A DNA stretch of 64,000 nucleotides, from positions 31,579,452 through 31,643,451 of the forward strand of contig OU744724.1 in assembly GCA_916613615.1 (NCBI GenBank), written 5' to 3'. Shown piece after piece: positions 47,483 to 62,400 of this stretch. How positions within the stretch are numbered: position 1 is the stretch's first letter; every line of letters starts with the position of its first letter. The notes beneath the pieces were generated by a model. The model did not search any database. It was not told the origin of the DNA and saw only the letters and a list, made by a program, of their open reading frames with translations. Origin of the DNA: Steromphala cineraria (taxonomy: Eukaryota; Mollusca; Gastropoda; Trochida; Trochidae). Both the position numbers and the translations under genes were made by a program.

Positions 47483-50400
47483 CTGTACCAAACAATACAT
47501 AAGCCTTGCTTACTTTGTTTGATTCTAACTTTTTTTGGTAGAAATATGATTCTTTATCTTAGGCTTTATGAAACAAGATTGGAGCCTTGTCTATTTGGCA
47601 ATTTGGTTCAATTCTAAATATTTTGGAAACATTATTCCTGTTCTCGGGCCTGTATAAAATAAGATTTGAGCCCTGCTTACTGCGGTATTTAGGATAGAAT
47701 ATTTCAGGTATACATAAGGATATTTTGCACTAACGTAGTTGTTGGTAACAGTTTTATTTACCGTGGCAAACAATACATTAGCCTTATTAACTCTAAGGTT
47801 CGAATCTAAATATTTTTGGTAGAAATATTATTCCTGTTCTCAGGTCTTCATGAAACAAGATTGGAGTCTTGCTTACTGCAGAATTTAAGATAGAATCAAG
47901 TACATATGGGTGTCTTGCACTCTCGAACTTATTGGAAACAGCTTTTGGCACTGTATTAAACAATATATTAGTAAAGCCTGTTTTACTTATCATCTTAGGT
48001 TCAAATCTCAATATAGAATTTAGAATTAATCTACTTCTTAGAATTTTTAACATTTGGGTCATCCGTTCATGTCAAGCATGTTTTTGTTTCATACTGCATA
48101 AGTAGATGCATCTTTATCGAGGTTTGAGGCATAATTTAACATTATTTATCATGATTTGAATTAATATAAATGGTCAGTGACAGACATTTTCTAGCATAAA
48201 CATTTCATACCTTAGTTGTCTCTATCTTCCATGCATGATCTTCAAGTAGTTTGAGTGCAGCGACCATGTCAGGTTTGGGCGGGACGCCCTGATTGGTTGA
48301 GAGACCGAGAGAGGCGGGGTCAGGGGGCTGCAGGAACATTTTCAGGAGGTGCACATATACCTGTAGGGAGCAACAAACTTATATACATATGTCAGCATTA
48401 TAATAAACATTATAACATATTGAGCATATATGATGAAAAACTAAAACTAGAAATTAGTTTTAGTTAGAATGAATTTTAGAAGAATAGTAATGAGGAAGAT
48501 GCAGTAATGATAGCAGTATTTCCAAAGAAAATAGCATTATTAATATAAGATAGTCTCATCAGTCTTCTCATATAGCAATGTTTGGAACCAGTGTGGTATG
48601 CAATCTCATTGAAACCAGTTCAAAGCTATCCCTCAATTGGTGACAAGGCTGAAGAGCTATCAGCACAATTTTATATTTTAGCAGGCCTCTCATTGTTTGG
48701 ATTTATAAAAGGTTTATGGGGACAGAAAAGGCCTGTAAGATTTTGTGATATATGTTGTACTCACATCTTTGCTTCCCTCTTTGTCCTTGTCAAAATGACT
48801 TGCACAATATCTGCAAGATGAAGATTCATGTTAGATCGACAAATATCACAATACAGCTTTCAAGAGCAAAGGGCCATCATAAGGCCCACTTTGTCATTGA
48901 TCTATAATATCATGGATTATATAAAGGTACAATGATTATCAAAGTTAAGACTTTTCAGATACATATTAGTATATTTTCAAAGCAATTTACTTTCTTTCTG
49001 CCATTGAAGTTTGATATTTTCAAAGCAATTTACTTTCTTTCTGTCATTGAAGTTTGATATTTTCAAAACAATTTACTTTCTTTCTGTCATTGAAGTATGA
49101 TATTTTTAATCTGTCAATTTGATTTGAATTCAAATTGATGTGTAGATAAATGATTGATAAATCTGTGATCACTTGGAGCAACCCCCCCCTCCCCCAATGA
49201 CCATATTCGCATGTAAATATATTTCCAAAATGTATTTAGAAATAGATCGCCCATAAAGAAATTGATACAAAACGTACTCCTCTGCGAGGGCATGGTCCTG
49301 TAGTATGTGTATGTAAATACCCAGAGCTTGTTCGTGCCGGCCGAGTCGACCCAGTAGGATTGCTCGCTCCTCATAGAACTCTGCATTAAATAACATTGAT
49401 TTTATATCAATCTTGTCTGAGAAATCTGTTAAATATCAGTATGTGTAAGTATATCGATCTGAAATGACCAGGAAGTGAACACAAAACGTAGTGCAAGAAC
49501 ATTGAATCCTGCGAAAAAATTAAACAACGATGACAAACATAGTGACAGCTGATACAGGGCCAGTGTCATCAGCTAAGGGTTCAGTTTGGCAACTTTTTAG
49601 CAGATCAGTCCTTTTGCTATTGTGAAATTATTTCTAACTTATGATTTTAAAGGTCACCTAGTCTAAAGGGTGGGCAAATTTCAACAGGACCCGCTCTAAG
49701 AACAACACGGCAGATTCAAGAATAAAAAATATGTGTATACAGGGAACTATGGCAACAATTAAAAATAAGTCCTTGGTCTCAGTCAGCTGTCAAATAAACA
49801 ATGTGATTGGTCATTCTATTCTTAGTTCCTCAACAAAAAATCCACATATTTTTACAGGATACAAATGATAAGACTTTTTTCATTTGAATTCAAGGTAATC
49901 AATGAAGGTAGACAACTCACAGTCACAAGAGAATCTAGTAGGGAGCATCTATAGGACTTGAGAGACATATTACCGGTAAAGGGGCAGTAGCACGTTTATG
50001 GGGGGAATACATGTATAAGGTGATGTCAGGAAAATGAAACTTAATGTTTTAAAATATAAAATTATCAAAAAAAGTGCTACTGCCTCTCTAAGGGAAGAAG
50101 TAACATTTCCAGAGTACAATTTGCGACATTTTTTTCATTTGATCTCCAAGACACTAAATGGAATACTAAAGGAATATAACTCACTGTCAAGAGGGAACCT
50201 GGCGAGCAGCATCTCTGGGACGTAGTGGCGTGACATTTTGAGGAAAGATGTCAGCTTCGCACGGTAGTCGATGAGTTCTGGGGATTCATCTTCCGCACTG
50301 TCAACTTGATCTCCTACTGGAACATACATGTCACATCTATATATGTGCTTCATTAGTTTTACTATATCAAAACAGTCAAAAAAAGGTTTTTAAACAACTT

Positions 50401-53400
50401 AGTTATAAGCTGTAAATGAATGAAACCTTACTCCTATCATATTTATTATTAGCACATAGATAACTTACAGCAGCAGAATCAAGGCAGGGTGTTCAAAGGA
50501 GGGTCTTAGGGACTTTGAACGCCCCTTCCAAATGATATTAATGATCAAATGCATAACATAAGGATTAACCCTTTTTAAACAGCGTATGAAATAAGGACCT
50601 GGTAACTCGTGATCTCCGGAAACGATTTTGGATGCACGAACGGCCGCACAGATGCAAGCACCGAGCATTATATACCAAAAACTATGCCATAGTGGGGTTT
50701 TTAATAACATGTACGGGCTGGCTACTTTTTAAGTTTATTTTATACACTACTTCATCCAATCTATTTAAGATAGCTGTAATGTATATGTCCCCTAAGTCCT
50801 CACGTTACATCTAGCTACTAACCCACCTGGTCTGTGTCACGCATGCGCAGAAATCAGCCAATGGAAAAAGAACTGGCTTATCTCTTTGAAGCGGGCGTTG
50901 TTAGGATTTATATTGCATTTTACACATTATGGACCAAATCGGTCCAACTTCTGGCCAAGATTATACGGCCGTAAAGATCGTGGGCTGAAACTTCCCACCA
51001 CGTTTTTATTTTCATAAATATCAATTATTTAATGTATGACTTATTGGACATAAATATTACAGCTAGTTTAAACTAGATTGACCGATTCTAACAGCTTGTA
51101 TTAACTAGATTGTCCGATTCAAAGGGATTGTAGTTTATCAGGATCTGTGACTGGCTTGTAAAGTGAACATGGACGACCTCTGACCTTCAGGGAGAGCCTT
51201 GACGAAGTCCTCCATTGAGCTCTGGATCTTTTCTCGGTACAGGTGCACCAGTCGGTTGTGGAATTCCGCTGTCTCGTCGTCACACTGCGTTATAATGTGC
51301 TCCTACAATTGGAGAAATAGGGAACATTAGACAACCTTTATTACATTTTATAAAATGAGTAAATGCTTTGGTATTTAAAGAGTAAAAGCTTTTAAACTGG
51401 ACAGAGTTAAGTATATATCTATTATACTGTTTAAATTAATAAGATAAAATAACAAGGCAAAAGTGAGCGCGGCTCACATACCCCCGCTTGAGTTTGACCG
51501 CCTTCACGTAACATTAATTTGAAAATTTATGATTATGACTTAGAACACAATGATCTTGCAACCCTAAAAACTATTTCACTTCAAAACATCCCCGGCCATG
51601 TAGTTTTTGAATAAAATTCTGGGAACCCTGGAATTACCCCTAAAGGGCACAACAGCACTATACAGTCGAACCTTGTTTGGTTACAGGTGAAAATCGTCCG
51701 GATAGCAAATCGTCCGGTTAACTGGATCATTTTTCTTAAGAAATATAGACACATTGTTTGAAAAATCTTTGTCCGTAAGGTGAGATTTATGGATATACAG
51801 AGTCTGGGTTGAAGTGTGCAAGTCATTTGGTATTTATATATCCTCCGGAAACAAGACAAAGTAAAATTTTTTGACCGTTTTTGGTCAAAATTTCAAAAAT
51901 TATTTGGACCATTGAGCTGAAACCCCTAAAAGGCACAACAGCACCATATAGGCTACTTCCATACCAAATTTGAAGTTTCTAAGTGGTATAGTTTTTCAGT
52001 TATGCTCCGGAAACGAGACAAAGTCCAAAAATCGGACCATTTTTGGTCAAAATTTCAAAAATTATTTGGACCATTGAGCTGAAACCCCTAAAAGGCACAA
52101 CAGCATCATATAGGCTACTTCCATACCAAATTTGAAGTTTTTCAGTGGTATAGTGTTTCAGTTATGCTCCGGAAACAAGACAAAGTCCAAAAAATCAGAC
52201 CATTTTTGGTCAAAATTTCAAAAATTATTTGGACCTTTGAGCTGAAACCCCTAAAAGGCACCACAGCACCATATAGGCTACTTCCATACCAAATTTGAAG
52301 TTTCTAAGTGGTATAGATTTTCAGTTATGCTCCGGAAACGAGACAAAGTCCAAAAATCGGACCGTTTTTGGTCAAAATTTCAAAAATTATTTGGACCATT
52401 GAGCTGAAACCCCTAAATGGCACCACAGCACCATATAGGCTACTTCCATACCAAATTTGAAGTTTCTAAGTGGTATAGATTTTCAGTTATGCTCCGGAAA
52501 CGAGACAAAGTCCAAAAATCGGACCGTTTTTGGTCAAAATTTCAAAAATTATTTGGACCATTGAGCTGAAACCCCTAAAAGGCACCACAGCACCATATAG
52601 GCTACTTCCATACCAAATTTGAAGTTTCTAAGTGGTATAGTTTTACAGTTATGCTCCGGAAACGAGACAAAGTCCAAAAATCGGACCGTTTTTGGTCAAA
52701 ATTTCAAAAATTATTTGGACCATTGAGCTGAAACCCCTAAAAGGCACCACAGCACCATATAGGCTACTTCCATACCAAATTTTAAGTTTCTAAGTGGAAT
52801 AGTTTTTGAGTAATGCTCCGGAAACAATTTCGGACGGACGGACGCACGCACGCACGCACGGACGGACACGCGGAGCGCTATATACCCCCGACTACGTCGT
52901 AGCGGGGGTATAAAAAATTATGTTTACTCTCAATTCTTGTAATCGTGTAAAGGGATACTTCTCGTAAGCCTTGAATCTCACTGTACTCGAAATGTATACA
53001 TTTTGAATGTTTTGTTTACTTAAATGCATCACAAATTCCTTAATGGCAATAATTAATTATCTTATCTTATCTTATTGACATTGGTTATTGAATAATATCA
53101 ATCACTTTTATAATTTGTTTTAATATCATACCCATAATGGGCATAACATAAAACAGAATCATATCATGGCATTATCTCATAGTGAATTCCTTGAAAACAG
53201 ATGTTCATTAATTTTGCCTTCTTTTTTTTTGCCAGAAATCATGCTCAAAGAATAGTTGTTACTGGTTTCTTAGGGGTGAAAAGATTAACTGCAAACTCTT
53301 GTTGGCCGTAATTTTTCAAGTGAATTCTAGCAATAATAGAGTAGAACAAAATATCAAATTTACGATGAACATTGAATCGTACTGACCAGATAAGGTATCG

Positions 53401-56400
53401 CAAGGTCCTTCCCGATATTCTCCAGAAACTCCAACACTTTTTCTCTCGGAAGACTTTCTATTTCAGGGGTATCCTCTGTGAATATCTGCCAAAACAATTT
53501 GATACATAAAACAACTGTCCTTCCATCTAAAATTAAACATGGAAGAATCACTGACACTATTATTTATGAGGAACTTTCATAAAAGGAGAATACTGTACGG
53601 TACTTAACGACATCTCGTTTAATAACAGTTTTAAGAAACAAGCCATTGGTTTGGTTTTTAACAAGCGAAAGAGACGATATGGACAATACCAATACTATTC
53701 ACGAGTTTCATAAAAATGTTATTTAAGGTGACTGAGTTTAGTATTTTGTTTATTACTCGCCAAATAATATCTTCATAGATTTAAAGAATTTCGAAGATTT
53801 GACCATTGCACCCCGCCCGAAAATACTGTGACGTCATGCTCATTGATTATACTGACATAACGTCATTTGAACTTTGGCGATGTTATTACAAAATGTGTTA
53901 TAATATCTTTGTAGATTTATTAAACAGTGATGTCTTCAACAAGTGTAATAAAGTGAAGTTATTAGTTATTGATATCAAGGTATTAGATTTAAATTTTCCT
54001 TAAAAAACTCAAGTATAGCTTATCCTAAAACAGTATCTTCAACGACTCTGAATGAGTTTGTTTGATGGAGTTGATTGATATAAATCACATTAAATGTACA
54101 CACCTTCAATCCATCTTCTGGATGTTTTCTCAATACCCAGTCAGAGTACTCAAATATCAGATCCAAATGCTCAGTTCCTAGAAGAGAAAACATCTAACAA
54201 GATCTCTTCCTTGAATTGCAAACAATTAGATAAAATTGATTAAGACAAAATATGTCTAGTGTACTTATATGAAACATGAGGAGATATACATTTCTGTTCT
54301 TTAATGCTCATTCTTCATGATCTATCCCTTTTGGCGTCATTTGGGAATTACTGATTAAGAAACACAAAATCAAATTCAATGGTATTGTCTTTACATTAGG
54401 AACACAGAACATGAGTCAAACCATCTGTCGAGCCATGGTTAATATAATAGTGATTCTTAGTTAGTTTAGATTAACTGAACAGTGAAAGCTGTCAACATGA
54501 GTATGACATGCGAGAAAACTTGCGAATCACCATTTAACTGTTCAATGCCCAGACATACCATACCATATTTATTTGAATATAATAACTGAATTTTTATACT
54601 CTCATACCATCATTATAATTTATAAATTTATAAAACCAAAGGTATAAGATTGGGAGGAAAGATTCACCTAGATGCTGGAGATACTGCACTGTCCGGTCGT
54701 GACCCTTCAGGGGCGAGTCAGGTCGCGCTGCTTGCTTCATCAGCAGGTTTAGGGCTGGCAGTGGGAACACAGAGTTTTCAATATCAAAGAAACTGAATAA
54801 TTATTGGTACAAATATATTGGAGATTAAGTAGATTTTTCAAAAACATAATTATGATGTGAATGCCACACGTTCATTGACTTATGTGTTGCTCCTATGTAT
54901 GACATACACTTAGAAGAAGGGAGCACTGTCATGAACGCTACAAATTGAATTTTTGTATTTCAACTTTTATCCTTGAAATGACAAATGACAAATAACAAAT
55001 GACATATGTCAAGTTGTTGGGACATTAATTATGAGATCCTGAAAGTAGTCATAGTCAAAAGCGATAATTATAGAATCATGTATGACTGTTATTTATTTAG
55101 ACTTGACATCAAGACTTATATTATGGAAAAATACTGCCTCAATCTGAAAAGATACATTTCGATTTATTCTTATGTCATTGTAAAGATAATGATTGAAACA
55201 TAGTCTTCACTGGTCACTGGTCACATCATTCATCTGTTGAAGGTAGCTAGCTTACCCTTCTGATGGAGTCCCTTCTTCTCGTACAGGATGATCAGTTCAC
55301 TGAACTTCTCCTTCTTCTTCAGGACTCGCTCGCTCTCCTCCACATGACAGTTGTTGTCCTTCAGTCGCAGCAGTGGTGCAACCAGCGCATCGTTCGTCTG
55401 TTGATTCAAATAGCAAATATATATTCTTTGAGAGGCATTTTAGAAGTTGGAATGACAATAATGCTGAGGAATATATGGATGACAACTTCTATGTTCCTCT
55501 GCTTCTCCTCAAGATTCTGTGTCGAAATGTCGCATACAATGAACAAAGAAGTTGTCATCCATATATTCCTCAGCATTATTAGGAAATATATAGTTCCCTA
55601 TTTGGACAATGAAAAGTTACACTAAGGCCGTTCCTTCATATACAAAATATGTAGCGCCCTATTTGAACTGTGAAACGTCACACTAGACAGTAATGATCAT
55701 TTTTAACCACTAGTAACCAGTCCAGGACTGCATGCATTACCAAGAAGGAATTGTACTTATGAGCCAGATACTAAGCACCTTGCACGGCAATATAGGTCTG
55801 ACACGTCTCCATGTGCAAATATCCATTTGTAAATTTGGGTGAACTGAGTACAATGTGGATGAAGTGCCTTGCTCAAAGACACAACACAGTCCCCAAGACA
55901 TGGTCACAAATTTGGTTTTGAGATGCATAGCAAAATGTCTATCAATTTTTTGTAGTGGATGTCATAGGTAGTCTAAAATTAGGTTCACAAAGGCTTACAT
56001 AATGTAGATTTACATTGTGATGTCATTTTGCCAATTTCCTCTTGAACAAGCATATCTAAAAGTTGTTCTAACAATCTACAATAATTCATTCAAAATAAGA
56101 AACCCCTGTTAGGACACAGTACCGATGACATAATTTGTGTCAACAACTCAACATACCTGCAAGTAGCACTTGAGGAGTGTGGTATCTATGATCTGACTGA
56201 GCTGTTTCTTGGAGCGGATCGTAACATTCCCCTCCACAATCGCCGTTGTCGCCATCTCCTTGTTTATATCCTTCAACAACTGGTTCCTTTTCTGTGTGGG
56301 CAAAAAGGTTGTCAGTCAATGTTAAGTCGATTATGTAGTTTATCAGGATCATTACATAGACTGTGTTCTTGATGACTGTCCATGTTTTAACTTCTCATGT

Positions 56401-59400
56401 CTTATAGTCTTTCTACTGTGTATTTGGATACTTATATCTATCAAGCAAATTCTTGTATCATTCTCTTTATATTTCTTTTTAAAATATCTCTCTGATCTAA
56501 TCATATGACTCTAATCCAATAAGGACAAATGGTATCAAAATTTATGGATGACAACTTCTATATTCATAAAGTGCGACGTTTCGATACAGATTCTTGTATC
56601 GTTTTCAAGCACAACTTCTATAGTCATAGAGTGCGACGTTTCGATACAGATTCTTGGATCGTTTTCAAGATCTCTATCGAAACGTCGCACTCTATGAATA
56701 TAGAAGATGTCATCCATAAATATTGTCCTTATTTGACTTTCAACTTATAAAATGCCACTCAAAGAAGACTCTAATTCAGCTACCGGTTATGGTGAAACAG
56801 AAATGTTTTATATTATCACTCGTAGCTGTGCCACTCGTGAAACTTTAACAGTCGTAAGATAAAAATTGCATTTGTAAGGAAAAATCGAATATCATCTAAA
56901 CATTTTGCTTTAATAATGACATTTTCTTACCTGAAAAGATACATGCCATTTTAAGTCAGCCATAACTTTCCACCTGTCAACCCTACCCGACATGAGGATA
57001 CAAGTACACTAACGTAACTGTATGAAACTAAAAGACTAACGTCAGTGAGGTAGTCTATGAGAGACAATAGACCCTTCTCCAGTTCGGAGCCCTCCAATTC
57101 AGGCAGTCGGTCAGGATACTCCAGCTGGTTACGGAAGTCCTGAGGTAGAAGGTTTGGATACAGCCCGATCACGTGGGATGGATCTGCAGAGATAATGTGT
57201 CATGACAATGTCACTTGTCCTACATTCTGCATAATATGTCATGGTGCTAACAATGGTTGGGGTAACAATTGAGAATATCTCTTATTAAGACCAAAATTAA
57301 GAAAGGACACTCCAACTTAACTTTGGTTTACAAGTAATTTGATCAACGTATGGCGATAACTAATCATCTTATCCATAACTCTGTCAGACAATCCAAACCA
57401 AAATCATCCTGTCTCAGGGTATAAACGTTACGCTAACTCCACTAATCTGTACCCTGTGCTCAAGAGCTTGATTCGCTCTCGAGCCCAGGGTACAGATTAG
57501 TGGAGTTAGCGTAACGTTCATACACTGAGACAAAATGAGGAAAAATTTGTTATAAAATTGTTCTTGTCAATTAAAATATTCATGCAAAACTGTGGTTCAT
57601 CAATAAATAAATTCAGACAAATAAGCAATATGCTCCCATCTGATTGGATCTAAGAAGGTCAGGTAGAAGGTTTGGATACAGTCCCATCATGTGGGACGGA
57701 TCTGTAGAGATAATATGCCATGACAATGTAGCATCTATATCCTGTACGTCATTTATGTGTTTATCATGGTTGGATTAAACATTACCTCAAATGTTTCTAG
57801 GACCAAAGGAAAGAGGACAATTAAATAGAAATAATAGAGAACAGCAGCCAATACTATTGCAGAAAATATAGAGGACGCTTTGTTGTATGACAATCTCTAA
57901 TCTAAAATTCATGCTCAACTGACATCTCTAATCCAAATCTCACAACAAGCTGGCATCTCTCTTTCCTGACTACCAATACTTCCCATAAACTCACATATAC
58001 TTTAATCCTGTTTTTGTCCTATGCAGTCAGACCCTAGTTATCTGCACAATTTGATTAAAGCTAAAACTAACTATAGTGAGTAGTGCATTTCTGTGAGTCA
58101 AAATTGTTATAGAAATGGAGAGAATTTAAGACATAATGGTGAGGATATCCCCGTATCCGGATACATGTGGTCCCATTAACCAGGGTCCAACTGTATATCA
58201 CAGAGAAATTCCTTCTAATCCTTTCTACATTCATAACATAAAACAAATGTGCTCATGATTACTTCCACTTTTTTTAATCAAGCAAAACAAAAGAAATAAG
58301 AAAACACACTTTAACTCTTACCTGTGCCTAGCGAATCAAATATTTTCATGGACTCTTCAAACTTGTGTTGACAGAAGAGATCAAAGGCGTAGAGATTATT
58401 AATATTTCGGATACGTTTTTCTTTCTCAGAATCAGGTTCTTCTTGCATATCCTAGAAAATAAAACATAAGCATTTATCATATTTTCAAAGAAGAAAAAAA
58501 CATTAAGACCAATTTTTCCTACCAAATTATATACTTGCTTTTATCTATAAAATAGAAAGATAACATGACATGATGAAATTTGATAAACATATGACTATGA
58601 GATAAAATGATTCCCTGAATGCATGTATTTATGAACATTTGTTGCTAAATTCACTAAATAAATAAAACATTTAATGTTTCATTGGCGCTTAGTTTTAAGT
58701 GTAACAGAGTGCTGGGAACAAAAACATTAAAAAAATATAGACACAATTATCTTCCATAAAAACAGTTGCATATAAAATGGCCGCTAAACATAATGTGTGT
58801 ACTCACAGCAAGATGTAACGCTAACTTGAACTCTTTATTCTGAAGAAGTTGCTTTATCTGATGAGAAATCGGCATGGGTGCTAATCTCCATACAAAATTA
58901 GAGGAGGCGACGTATACACAGTTGCTGAAAGGAACAAAAGTATCTCTTTACAAAAAGATTGAATATAAAGAGAATGTTCTACAATCAAAATCTTTATCAA
59001 CACCAATGGAGTTAAGTCAATATATTTTAAGAGAGCTAATTGGGTCAACCTTTGGAGGTGGTTATCATTAGAAATCATGTATATATTTCACAATGCATGT
59101 TGTCGCAAGAGCAGAATGATATCTGGCATATATACTGCAGACCAAATGCTGTCAAATAAACGTTTGTGCACATTGCTAACTGTTATCATACAATCTAACA
59201 GTGGAGTGATAGGGGTTTCTCTACATGTTTGAATACGAAGAAAAAGGTTGGACAGTTTATCTGATGATATTTCTTATGAATGAGAAGAATGAACAAAGAA
59301 CACTACAACTGAAGTTTCGTATATAAGTATTTGCAAAATTTGATCTACTTATGGCAATAATTAATTGCCCAGTCAGATTATCCAGATCTGGGTCAGATAT

Positions 59401-62400
59401 TCCATGGCAAATTTTTTATCAATTTGTTCTTGTCATTAGACATACGTCATAAGATGCATACACCAAACGCTTAAGTTTAAGATTACTAAAATAACCGGAG
59501 CAATATGAGGTGTAAAATCATAAGTGTACTCCTGTGATTTTCAACAAGTAAAATGTATTTATTTCATAATACTTACAATAAAAACATAGCAAGCTTTTTA
59601 TGTGAAAAACAAGGCACATGAAACACACTTACCTCCCTTGGCAAACGAGTCTGGTTTTGGCTAGTTCAATACTCTGTATCATGAGATTTGGTTCAATAGT
59701 TCGGATTTCTACATACTTCGGTAAAATTGCTATAACGTAAGGAGGATGGTGTTCTGAAAAATACAATATAAATTAACATTCAACTTTCATGCTCAAGCAC
59801 TTATTATCAATGATTTTGTGGAATATGTTTAATTTATGTTTAGGAGATTGAGAGAGTTCTTCCTGCTTAATCCTGATATCATAAAGTCCTTTTAGTGCTA
59901 AGAGCGCCTTTAACCAATACTTTAACACTGGGTTACTAATACCTTAGTCTAGGGAAGATAGACATGTGCAATTGAGCAAGGTAGGCAAAGAGTTGGGTTA
60001 TTTAATCAGACAGAAGCAAAAATAAGTCCAGTACTGACCAATGGCTACTGGAATGTCGGACCACCTGACCGGTTCCTTCCTGGCGGGTTTGCCCTCTGAG
60101 TCTATAAGTATGGACATTTCATCTCTACCAAGGGCTAGACGGTCGTTAGCCAGCTTAGTTACGATTGGTTCTACCTGCCGACTACCAAGGGGGAACAACT
60201 CTGTAAGGTCACCTGTTTTTACCTGTGAAAAGGAAATTATACCTATTAGTCTCAATTTTTTAAATTTACGATAAGAATATCAACACACAGATGTCATATA
60301 GATGAAAGAAACTTTTAGAAGAACAAAAAACGTTTAAAGATACAGTATTTTTGGAAAATACTTAAAAACTAATGTCAAAAAACATAATTTGCCCCTGAAT
60401 AATGATAAGACATGTATGAATTATAGACAGATTAAAATATCAGTAATTTTCATGACAAGACTAGGGGCACTTTTTTCAGATATGTAATTTGAGCTTAAAT
60501 TTTCCCAATGACAATTTCCAGGGATTATCTGTGAAGAGTATCAGACTGTCTTGGTATCATCTATTGACTGACAGTATCAATCTTACAGTGTCTACTCACA
60601 CTGATCATGTAGTATTCCCTTTTGAAGCCGACACAGAGAGACTCTTTACACCAGGCCATCGCTCGGGGGACGTCATACAGACTCAGGTCCGTCTGTTACA
60701 TGGAACATGGGCAAATATTTAGAGAATCTTATTTCTGTTATCAAATATATCAATACAATTACAACTATCAAAGGCTCATCAAGATGAGAGTTGAAATTCT
60801 TCAATTGCATTTAGAAGTTGGTGTTGTGATACAGGACCATTTCATTTATAACCCATTTTTAATAAACCTTGGTTAAATAAAACTCACTACACTCCCATAT
60901 TGAATCTATCTACATACAGTAACAGGTCGCATCAGTTGTCCTTTCAAAGACCTTAACGTGAGATGGCCGAATAGATTTATTAATTTTGCGAGTATTAATA
61001 TCATTTGTAAGTTTGAAATTGAAACATTATGTGCTAATGCACACTATTGCGGCTTGGTAAGATGAGCACTGATTGGTTAATTCGATAGGTCGGCTGACTC
61101 AACCCGTTATCTAGCTAGACTCAACATGGGAGTATTAGTGAGGCTAGGTTAACTTAAACTGTTGATAACAATGCATTATTTATTTTACACAATGTTTCAT
61201 GGCTACTTACAAGAAGTTCATGAAAATCTCTGTTTTTCCAATAAAACAACTGCAAAAAAACAAAAACAATCATGATTGTTTATATCAAAACATTATAAAT
61301 AATAAATCTGAAACAAAACTTGATCTAATCTGCACGCATGACAGATGAAAAGGCAATCAACAAATCTTGGATGTGTGAAATGATAATTCTAATGTTTTAC
61401 ATTTATCTTAAATTAACAAAACACTATCACTCTTTCATGAAACACACAAAGAAGATTATTATCTGTATAAATGTACGTGCCTGGACCCGTCTCCGTTGTG
61501 ACACTCCTATGCGAAGTGTGCACTGCTCACCTCCGCTCAGAATACTGGTTTTCTGGAAAGAGGAAATTTAATTTTAAATGACAATAACTTGGATGCTCTT
61601 CTAGTTATCTGACTGTTTTTTGAGGTGCTGGGTAGGCCCTAGAGAAATACAGAAAAATATATGATATAAAATATATGTGACTGTGAAATAAAATTACTGC
61701 AAACAATATGCAACCAACATATCTGCACAAAATTTAAATCAATGCATATATCTCGAGCATATATTGCTAGTGAACTGTCTTAGGTACAAGAAAATAACCT
61801 TAATTATGCTTGGGTGCATACTAGTAATAATCAGTGGATATACGGTTTTTGTAGATACGACCGTCACTATAAAACGTTGCTAACTATTAAAATGATACTT
61901 TCCTGCAACAGTTGTTAGTTCTTTAAAGGATGACACTACATAAAGTTTGGCGTATGTGACCCACGACAACTCGTGGTTGTGAAGTGGCTCTTATTGAAAA
62001 ACAAATTTGTATGATACAAACCTGTACATCTGTAGCAAACAGGGTAGCACCTTTGGTTTTGTTGACACACGCTATCAGTCCGAATGATTGCAGGTCATGT
62101 ACACTTATCACATTGTCTGAAACAAAATTATTTTAACTTTAAAATTTTATGCTTCAATTTTGTTCATTTTCATACTATAGACAGAATGCGAGGAAACACT
62201 TACCTATATGTTAGGACTGAACTAAACTTAACATAACTTACAAACCTAATGTCTTTTATCTTATATTTATCATATATTTAATAAGTGAAAGGTCTTTCCT
62301 CACAAATTTCAACTGTAAAAGTCATAGCAGTTGTAACCAACATTCACTCAGTTGGAGTTAGTTAGTTATTGTTTGACATTGCTTGGGCAATATTTCAGCC

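Noticed and set aside
55263..55625. 120-codon plus-strand ORF
   Set aside because: Antisense shadow of VPS39 exon 14 plus a hairpin element.
60041..60274. Plus-strand ORF of 77 codons
   Set aside because: Antisense shadow of VPS39 exon 8.
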